Of a stretch of 6,264 nt of DNA, positions 1 through 4,893 are shown piece after piece. The stretch is from an uncultured Alphaproteobacteria bacterium (GTDB lineage Bacteria > Pseudomonadota > Alphaproteobacteria > RF32 > CAG-239). Location: positions 1-6,264 of the forward strand of contig CAMOLN010000059.1 in the NCBI GenBank assembly GCA_946618745.1, written 5' to 3'. Under the pieces are notes generated by a model that worked only from the letters and a program-made list of their open reading frames with translations, did not search any database and had not been told where the DNA came from. The position numbers and the translations under genes are program-made. Each line of letters starts with the position of its first letter. Within the stretch, counting starts at the first letter, position 1.

Positions 1-864
1 CATTTTTTTAGACAGAGATTCCATTTTTTGATTTTCCAATAAAGCTTTTACCTCATTTTTGTCGGGAGTAAAGTTTTTGTTCTTTTCCGGGTCAAAGACT
101 TGTAATAATTTTACAATGTAGTATCCATCGCCAATAAGAATTGCATCACTTACTTCGTTAATGTGCATTTTGGATAAGCGCATTTCCAAAGCTGATAACA
201 TTTTACCGGAGTTTATCCAACCGAGATTTCCGCCATTGGAAGCCGACGGGGCTTCAGAAAAGCGAGCAGCATATAATTCAAAACGAGGATCTTCACGCAG
301 ACGAGCAACTAAAGTGTTAATATCGGCGGCATTTTCTTTTTTGATGTATATTTCCAATACCTGATATTTTTTGATACTCATATCTTCGGTAATATCACGA
401 ATGGTATCATCAATTTCAGTTTGAGTGATATTGGCGGTTTGATAATATTTTTTGCGTATAAGTTTAACCCAGGCTAATTCGGATTTAATGTTTTCAGCCA
501 AAGCATTACGGTCAATTTTTTTAGACTTAAGGTTATCAAGATTTATTTTATTGCGTTGTGCCCAAATTTTCATTTGGTTATTGAGTTCTTTGTCATCTAT
601 TTTAATGCCGTTTTTTTCGGCGGCTTGTAATTTGAGCTTTTGTTCAACGGTTTGTGCCATTACGCGGCGGGTTATCATTCCTCTGGTTTCGGAATTGAGC
701 GGAACCGGAGAATTAAGCATAAATAAGTTCAGTTGATTATCTAAGTCTTCATTGGAAATAATTTCGCCATTGACCAAAGCGGCAATTTTAAAGTTTTCAG
801 CTGATGCCGGAAAAACAAAACCGCTGATTAACAAAATGCTTAAAATTATTTTACGAATAAACAT
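1..864 (-). CDS. surA: SurA-like periplasmic chaperone / parvulin-type peptidyl-prolyl isomerase, 3' end cut off by window edge
   Basis: The frame is open from ATG at 862-864 to the window edge (288 codons, no stop), so the C-terminus is missing. Residues 1-22 form a Sec signal peptide with a basic start, a hydrophobic core and an ASA cleavage site before ENF. Residues about 27-165 match the SurA N-terminal chaperone domain, beginning with IAALVNGEIISNEDL and rich in charged helices. Residues about 165-258 are one parvulin domain, recognisable from FELYAARFSEAPSASNGGNL and GYYIVKLLQV. SurA-family proteins escort unfolded outer-membrane proteins, including LptD, through the periplasm. The start is supported by AAGGAG at 873-878, 8 nt upstream. 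It follows lptD by 16 nt and is probably co-transcribed. The usual parvulin histidines are not visible, so isomerase activity is doubtful. After the domain a charged helix begins, so I expect the gene to end soon beyond the edge with a single parvulin domain, unlike the two in E. coli SurA. Confidence 0.88.
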   Translation of the reverse strand, partial: MFIRKIILSILLISGFVFPASAENFKIAALVNGEIISNEDLDNQLNLFMLNSPVPLNSETRGMITRRVMAQTVEQKLKLQAAEKNGIKIDDKELNNQMKIWAQRNKINLDNLKSKKIDRNALAENIKSELAWVKLIRKKYYQTANITQTEIDDTIRDITEDMSIKKYQVLEIYIKKENAADINTLVARLREDPRFELYAARFSEAPSASNGGNLGWINSGKMLSALEMRLSKMHINEVSDAILIGDGYYIVKLLQVFDPEKNKNFTPDKNEVKALLENQKMESLSKKM

Positions 865-872
865 AATAACAT

Positions 873-878
873 CTCCTT
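873..878 (-). promoter_or_regulatory. Ribosome binding site of surA
   Basis: AAGGAG on the minus strand lies in the 16-nt gap after the lptD stop and 8 nt before the surA ATG (862-864). A nearer ATG at 870-872 is out of frame with the SurA reading frame. Confidence 0.75.
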
Positions 879-880
879 AG

Positions 881-3133
881 TTAATTGTTACCGATACCAC
901 CGATGGTTTTAAGATAGAATGTAAAATAGAAGGAAAAATCATTCTCGGCCTCCGGATCTTCAGAGAATTCTTTTTCCAATTGCACTGCAAAACGAGAGCA
1001 TTCATCTTCATAGGCAATACCTCCGCCGTTGGATAAGTTGCGTTCGTTTTCAATATCATAGCGATTAAAAGCGTTTACCGACCAATTGCGAGTGATATGA
1101 GAGGATAAAGAAGTATAGATTTCTTTACGTTGTTTGCCGTAATAAATCGAAGATTCATTATTTTCAGGGAAGTAAATATAAGAGGCATGAAGTCGTAATA
1201 TATCACTTCCCAGTGAAGTGGAAAGTTCGCTATAGGTAATATCATAATCGTCCTTATCCAATCTGAAACGATAGTTCAAATCAAAGAAATCGCTGGGGGC
1301 GGCATAGATGCGTCCGACATAATCGGAAAAGTGACTATGGCTATTTTGTTGCATAATATTCTCTTTGTCTTTGTCCGCTTCATAAGATTGAGCTAGCAAA
1401 ACCGAAGAACGTCCCCATTTTTTGCCGTAAAAACTCCAATTTAAGCCATAACTTACGCGTGAACCGACATCATTACGATCATATCCGGAATAGCGATCAA
1501 GATCGAAAATGTTGGTATCGGTGAGCTCAAAATCGCGACTGTCATCATTAGGAATTTTATCGCGTTGATTGCCTTTGTTCGGAGCCAGAGCACCTACAAT
1601 TATCGGTTCCAATATTTGAGAAGTGTTTTCGGTGTTTTTGATAAAAGGTAAACGCCACTCTAGTCCAAGTTGAGGAAATATGCGGGCAGTTGTGCCGGTA
1701 AAGTATTTATCATCTTCTTCATTAAGATATTTTTTAATATAGTAGAGGTCTGACTTTAATGAAGCTGATAATTTATATTTTTCGCCGAACGGGCTGGTAT
1801 AAGGCAAATTCCATGAATTTATCATAGTCATACGTTGAGAGGAATCGTCTTCTTTATGATAAATTGATGCGGCACTGAGAGAAGTTTTTACATAAGCGCC
1901 GTAAGGATTTGGGGTAGAGATGTTTTCATATCCTAAAATCGGAAGTACGTAAGGTTTATTTATATGTTGCAAGTCATAACTTAACATATCGTAATAATAG
2001 CCTTCCAAATAAGCATAATTGCGATTATCAAATGATTGGAAACGCAAGCGTGATGTTAACCATGAAGCATCTTTTTGCGGCAGATTAAGATCATCAAGGT
2101 AAGTGTGATCGGAAGCATAGTTGATGTCAGTATCAGCTACCCAATAGTCATTTATTTCATAGCGACCATATAAAAATAAGTTGCCACGAGTATTATGTTT
2201 ATTGCTTTTGTCGGGATCATCGTCATTCATAACGGTTCCCGAGGCATTCAATTCGCCTCGGTAAAAATATTTATGGAATATGGAAGAGTAAATAGGGTCT
2301 TTTTGGGTGGATATAATCGGATTAAAAGTTATATTAGTTTGCGGATTTATATCCCAAAAATATTGCGGTTGGATTGCGGCACCCAAAAAATTACTGCTGA
2401 TGATGCGTGGAAAAAGGAATCCTGAGCGATGTTTTACCGACGGGTCGGGATGAGAAAAAAACGGAGTATAAAGCACGGGAATTCCTTTTACTTCAAGGAA
2501 AGCATGCTGATATTCAACATTTTGAGCGTTAGGATCATGGAGAACTTTAGCTGCTTTTAATTGCCAAAGGGGTGAGCTGTCACGGCAATTATCGCAGGGA
2601 GTATAGACTGCATGACGCAACACTTTACGGTCGTTGGCTTTTTTATGAAATGTGCGAGCGGCTAAACGGGTTTTATCCAGTAAAATTACTTTGATGTTTT
2701 CAACATCGGCATTTTGGATTTTTTCGCTTAAATTAATTTTATCGGCAAAAAGAACATTACCGTTTTTTTCCAATAAAACAACATTGCCTTCTGCAGTAAT
2801 GTCTTCAGTTTTTTGATTATAAGTTACTTTATCTGCTTTTAAGGTAAGGTTTTCACGGATTATTTCGACATCGCCGGAAGCTATGACCAAATTTTGATTA
2901 GAATCGTTTTCCAGATTGTCGGCGTTGAAAAAAATGTCAGTAGATTCATTGTTATCGGTCGAAAGTATATTAGTTATGTTGTAAGTCGGCTCAAGTTTGG
3001 CTTTAGATTTTGGACGTGTTTCTTCAATAGTTTTATCAGTGTTAATATCAGTTGTTCCGGATCTTTCAACTCCGATAGCATTTGTGCAAAGTGCGGTAGA
3101 ACATACAGTTAAATAAAAAATCGCTTTACGCAT
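881..3133 (-). CDS. lptD: LPS-assembly protein LptD (outer-membrane LPS translocon barrel)
   Basis: LptD receives LPS from the periplasmic Lpt bridge and inserts it into the outer leaflet of the outer membrane, together with the lipoprotein LptE. This protein is 750 aa, close to the family norm (784 aa in E. coli). Residues 1-19 are a signal peptide, probably cut after TNA. Residues about 66-165 form an LptA/OstA-like jellyroll (ASGDVEI, KADKVTYNQKTEDITAEGNV). Residues 175-242 carry the conserved block with YTPCDNC, PLW and GIPVLYTPFFSHPDP leading to SGFLFP. The remainder is aromatic-rich beta-strand sequence of the C-terminal barrel, with a late YEDEC motif. Mature cysteines are only C180, C183 and C712. 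The start at 3131-3133 is preferred over an in-frame ATG at 3154 because GGAG (3140-3143) lies 6 nt before it and the signal peptide begins there. It overlaps the end of lptF by 8 nt and ends 16 nt before surA. Confidence 0.95.
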   Translation of the reverse strand: MRKAIFYLTVCSTALCTNAIGVERSGTTDINTDKTIEETRPKSKAKLEPTYNITNILSTDNNESTDIFFNADNLENDSNQNLVIASGDVEIIRENLTLKADKVTYNQKTEDITAEGNVVLLEKNGNVLFADKINLSEKIQNADVENIKVILLDKTRLAARTFHKKANDRKVLRHAVYTPCDNCRDSSPLWQLKAAKVLHDPNAQNVEYQHAFLEVKGIPVLYTPFFSHPDPSVKHRSGFLFPRIISSNFLGAAIQPQYFWDINPQTNITFNPIISTQKDPIYSSIFHKYFYRGELNASGTVMNDDDPDKSNKHNTRGNLFLYGRYEINDYWVADTDINYASDHTYLDDLNLPQKDASWLTSRLRFQSFDNRNYAYLEGYYYDMLSYDLQHINKPYVLPILGYENISTPNPYGAYVKTSLSAASIYHKEDDSSQRMTMINSWNLPYTSPFGEKYKLSASLKSDLYYIKKYLNEEDDKYFTGTTARIFPQLGLEWRLPFIKNTENTSQILEPIIVGALAPNKGNQRDKIPNDDSRDFELTDTNIFDLDRYSGYDRNDVGSRVSYGLNWSFYGKKWGRSSVLLAQSYEADKDKENIMQQNSHSHFSDYVGRIYAAPSDFFDLNYRFRLDKDDYDITYSELSTSLGSDILRLHASYIYFPENNESSIYYGKQRKEIYTSLSSHITRNWSVNAFNRYDIENERNLSNGGGIAYEDECSRFAVQLEKEFSEDPEAENDFSFYFTFYLKTIGGIGNN

Positions 3134-4259
3134 GGTATTCTCCGGGTAATCCAATTCGGTAGCTTTTCAAACTTTGTAACATTTCTGGTTTTATAAGTAA
3201 CAATAAACATATTCCTGACGGAATAGCAATATTAAAGTATAACAATATCAACCACCAAAGATTTTTGCAAGCTAAATTACCGGAAGTCAAGTCAATGGCT
3301 TGAATAAGGATAATGGAAATTATTGCAATGCCTACTACTTTAGTTTGTCCCCGGCGATTGAAGTTGCTAATAAGCAGCCCAGTGCAAGCTATTAATGCAT
3401 AGACTAATGCGAGCAAAGGAGTGGTAAACCGTCGGTTGGCTTCGACAAACCATTTATAGCGATCGTTAGGAGAAAGAGTTTCGTTGCTGAGGGCGGTTAT
3501 CAGTTCACCAAAGGAATGGGTACGTACACTGTCTTTACGTGCTTTTTGAGAGCCTTTAATGCCAAAATCAACCGAATATTGGGAAAAACTGACCGAAGAA
3601 AAAGTATCTTTACGGCGGTTAATTTCTTGGCGATTACCATTGAGTAAAATTATTCGAGGACCTTTGTCTGTCTGAATAATTAAACCTTTTTCCGCGGTGG
3701 TAACGGATTTTATATCGGGCGTGCGTTCATCGTAAATCATTATATTGGATACGGTGCCGTCATCATCATGTTTACTAATAAAAACCGTTAAATCGCTTTG
3801 CAGATTGGTAAATTCTCCTTCACGGAACATTAATTGAGAGATATTGTTTTTGATACGCCATTGCAGCTCTTTGAAAGCTGTTTCAGCTTTGGGGATGCCA
3901 AAATTGAGCAGATATATGTTAAATATTACCAAAATGATTCCCATGATAATAGCCGGTTTAGCTAATTTTTGCGGACTGATGCCTGCGGATTTCATAACGA
4001 TGAGTTCCTGGTCTACTAACATACGGTTATACACAAATATTACGGCGGCAAATAAAGCAATCGGAGCTAAAATAGTAAAAATACGCGGCATTAACAGCGA
4101 AGTGAGTTTGATAAATATACCGGCGGAAATACCTTTGGAAACTATAAGATCGAGAAAACGTAATGACTGAGAAAGCCATATAATCGACATCAGTGAAAAG
4201 CACACCAAAAGCAATCCGATAAAAATTTGTTTAAATATGTATTTATTCAGTTTTTTCAT
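3126..4259 (-). CDS. lptF: LPS export ABC transporter permease LptF
   Basis: LptF is one of two inner-membrane permeases (normally LptF with LptG) which, with the ATPase LptB, extract LPS from the inner membrane and push it to LptC and LptA. The 377-aa protein has the family layout. Three N-terminal membrane segments lie at about 11-30, 52-78 and 102-121, a periplasmic beta-jellyroll at about 130-265, and three C-terminal segments at about 281-298, 308-326 and 334-356. The cytoplasmic stretch DQELIVMKSAGIS (83-95) corresponds to the helix that couples to LptB. I call it LptF rather than LptG from the LSQSLRFLDLIVSKGISAG start, the LLNGNRQE segment of the jellyroll and the NRRGQ loop at 301-305, all typical of alphaproteobacterial LptF as I recall them. 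It is the first gene of the leftward operon and overlaps lptD by 8 nt. Its ribosome site is weak (only GATGG about 8 nt upstream). An LptG identity is the main alternative. Confidence 0.87.
   Translation of the reverse strand: MKKLNKYIFKQIFIGLLLVCFSLMSIIWLSQSLRFLDLIVSKGISAGIFIKLTSLLMPRIFTILAPIALFAAVIFVYNRMLVDQELIVMKSAGISPQKLAKPAIIMGIILVIFNIYLLNFGIPKAETAFKELQWRIKNNISQLMFREGEFTNLQSDLTVFISKHDDDGTVSNIMIYDERTPDIKSVTTAEKGLIIQTDKGPRIILLNGNRQEINRRKDTFSSVSFSQYSVDFGIKGSQKARKDSVRTHSFGELITALSNETLSPNDRYKWFVEANRRFTTPLLALVYALIACTGLLISNFNRRGQTKVVGIAIISIILIQAIDLTSGNLACKNLWWLILLYFNIAIPSGICLLLLIKPEMLQSLKSYRIGLPGEYHA
3140..3143 (-). promoter_or_regulatory. Ribosome binding site of lptD inside lptF, deciding the lptD start
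   Basis: GGAG on the minus strand, within the last codons of lptF, lies 6 nt before ATG 3131-3133. That start opens straight into a signal peptide (MRKAIFYLTV). The upstream in-frame ATG at 3152-3154 would add seven polar residues in front of it. Confidence 0.7.
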
Positions 4260-4296
4260 AATTTGCCATCAGGTATTACAAAATTATTTAAACAGC

Positions 4297-4325
4297 AAAA
4301 TGACTGATTTTTTATTAATTGTCAA
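4297..4325 (-). promoter_or_regulatory. Candidate sigma-70-type promoter of the lptF-lptD-surA operon
   Basis: On the minus strand a perfect TTGACA lies at 4320-4325. It is followed after 17 nt by CATTTT (4297-4302), a poor match to TATAAT that keeps the important second A and last T. Transcription would begin near 4290, giving a leader of about 30 nt before lptF. The -35 sits inside the inverted repeat at 4317-4341. The -35 match and spacing are seen directly; use as a promoter is inferred. Confidence 0.45.
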
Positions 4326-4341
4326 AATAAATTTGGCAATT
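4317..4341. repeat. Inverted repeat overlapping the lptF -35 box
   Basis: AATTGTCAAA (4317-4326) and TTTGGCAATT (4332-4341) are inverted copies separated by 5 nt, with one mismatch (a G·T pair in RNA). The 25-bp near-palindrome covers the perfect TTGACA box facing lptF, a typical place for a repressor operator. It has no T-run after it, so it is unlikely to be a terminator. No regulator family is recognised. Confidence 0.45.
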
Positions 4342-4349
4342 CTTATCAA

Positions 4350-4363
4350 AACTGCTTGCAGTT
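4350..4363. repeat. Perfect 14-bp palindrome AACTGCTTGCAGTT
   Basis: AACTGC and GCAGTT are exact inverted copies around a central TT. A 2-nt loop would make a poor hairpin, so a dimeric protein-binding site is the likelier reading. It lies about 55 nt upstream of the NuoE-like gene and overlaps its best candidate -35. Confidence 0.4.
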
Positions 4364-4383
4364 GAAAAAAAAATGATTAAAAT
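4356..4383 (+). promoter_or_regulatory. Weak candidate promoter of the NuoE/NuoF-like operon
   Basis: TTGCAG (4356-4361) is followed after 16 nt by TAAAAT (4378-4383), with the nine-A run in the spacer. This is the best -35/-10 pair I can find upstream of the rightward operon and would start transcription near 4390, about 30 nt before the ATG. Such pairs occur by chance in AT-rich DNA. The -35 overlaps the palindrome at 4350-4363. Confidence 0.25.
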
Positions 4384-4406
4384 CCGTCCTCGAAATAATT
4401 GATATT

Positions 4407-4412
4407 AAGGAG
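4407..4412 (+). promoter_or_regulatory. Ribosome binding site that fixes the NuoE-like start at 4419
   Basis: AAGGAG ends directly against an ATG at 4413, which leaves no spacer, but lies 6 nt before the in-frame ATG at 4419. The second ATG is therefore the real start and the protein begins MADASLG. Confidence 0.8.
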
Positions 4413-4418
4413 ATGAAA

Positions 4419-4892
4419 ATGGCTGATGCTTCTTTGGGTTCGCAAGCTGCGGCAAAATGGCGCAAAAAACGCGGATCTTTAATAATGGCTTTGCACGAAA
4501 TTCAAGATGTTAAAGGATACGTCGATTGGAGTGATGCAGTTGAATTAGCTGAAAACATGGATGTTCCGTTAGCACGAATCTACGAAGTTTTAACTTTTTA
4601 TAACTTTTTTAAATTGAAAGCTCCCGGAAAAGCGGTTATTTCGGTATGCACCGGAACGGCTTGTTATTTAAAGGGAAATGATAAAGTATTAGATAAATTT
4701 AAGTCGGAGTTGGGAATCGACGAGGGCGAAAGTACGGCTGACGGAATGTTCCATTTGCAGTGTGTGCGTTGTGTCGGTTGTTGCGGATTGGCTCCGGTTT
4801 GTGTAGTAAACGGTAAAACTTACGGCCGTATGACACCGGAAAATGTGCCGGTAATTTTGAACGAATGGCGTGAAGTCTTTAAGGAGAATTAG
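4419..4892 (+). CDS. hndA: NuoE/HndA-like [2Fe-2S] thioredoxin-fold subunit of an NAD(P)-linked oxidoreductase (probable hydrogenase)
   Basis: This 157-aa protein belongs to the NuoE / HndA / HydC / FdsG family, small electron-carrying subunits that pair with a NuoF-like flavoprotein. Residues 1-70 form the helical N-terminal part (MALHEIQDVKGYVDW, IYEVLTFYNFF). Residues about 71-155 form the thioredoxin-like domain. Its [2Fe-2S] ligands fit the family pattern Cx4C...Cx3C: C77 and C82 in CTGTAC, C118 and C122 in CVGCC. Three further cysteines (C115, C121, C128) crowd the second half of the site. The length is normal and complete. I use ATG 4419 rather than ATG 4413 because AAGGAG occupies 4407-4412, leaving 6 nt to 4419 but none to 4413. 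The next gene starts 1 nt after the stop, so the two are surely co-translated partners. The family is certain. Which enzyme it serves (hydrogenase, formate dehydrogenase or complex I) depends on genes outside the window, so the symbol is provisional. Confidence 0.85.
   Translation: MADASLGSQAAAKWRKKRGSLIMALHEIQDVKGYVDWSDAVELAENMDVPLARIYEVLTFYNFFKLKAPGKAVISVCTGTACYLKGNDKVLDKFKSELGIDEGESTADGMFHLQCVRCVGCCGLAPVCVVNGKTYGRMTPENVPVILNEWREVFKEN
4881..4886 (+). promoter_or_regulatory. Ribosome binding site of the NuoF-like gene, inside the end of the NuoE-like gene
   Basis: AAGGAG lies within the last codons of the upstream gene and 7 nt before ATG 4894. With only 1 nt between the genes, ribosomes ending the first can start the second. 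Confidence 0.8.
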
Positions 4893-4893
4893 G

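Larger units (their letters stand above)
4260..4418. other. Divergent intergenic region between the lpt/surA operon and the NuoE/NuoF-like operon
   Basis: These 159 nt are the only sizeable non-coding stretch in the window. They are very AT-rich and must hold the promoters of both divergent operons. They contain a consensus -35 facing lptF, two inverted repeats (4317-4341 and 4350-4363), a run of nine A at 4365-4373 and the ribosome site of the rightward operon. I see no convincing small ORF, tRNA or terminator in it. Confidence 0.8.

Noticed and set aside
161..736. Plus-strand ORFs of 67 and 94 codons (161-364, 452-736)
   Set aside because: Both lie antisense to the clear surA reading frame, and their translations resemble no family.
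877..1059. 60-codon minus-strand ORF over the end of lptD
   Set aside because: It is an alternative frame of the lptD C-terminal coding region, whose own frame continues to a conserved end.
3071..3103. Possible lipoprotein box in the LptD signal peptide (cysteines at residues 11 and 16)
   Set aside because: The residues before them (LTV-C and TAL-C) do not fit a lipobox, and LptD is not a lipoprotein in known systems.
2195..3112. Plus-strand ORFs at 2195-2425 and 2894-3112
   Set aside because: They are antisense to lptD with no recognisable protein features.
3134..3154. Seven-residue N-terminal extension of LptD from the ATG at 3152-3154
   Set aside because: It puts polar residues in front of the signal peptide, lengthens the overlap with lptF and ignores the well-placed GGAG before the ATG at 3131-3133.
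3844..4170. 108-codon plus-strand ORF
   Set aside because: It is antisense to the lptF membrane segments; its hydrophobic look follows from the complementary codons.
4333..4360. Sigma-54 promoter suggested by TTGGCA and a downstream TTGC
   Set aside because: The GG and GC elements are not at the required -24/-12 spacing.
4350..4373. Palindrome followed by an A-run as a transcription terminator
   Set aside because: A terminator needs a T-run after the hairpin; on the plus strand it is A, the loop would be only 2 nt, and no gene converges here.
4413..4418. ATG at 4413 as start of the NuoE-like gene
   Set aside because: The AAGGAG ribosome site ends at 4412 and leaves no spacer; the in-frame ATG at 4419 has the usual 6 nt.
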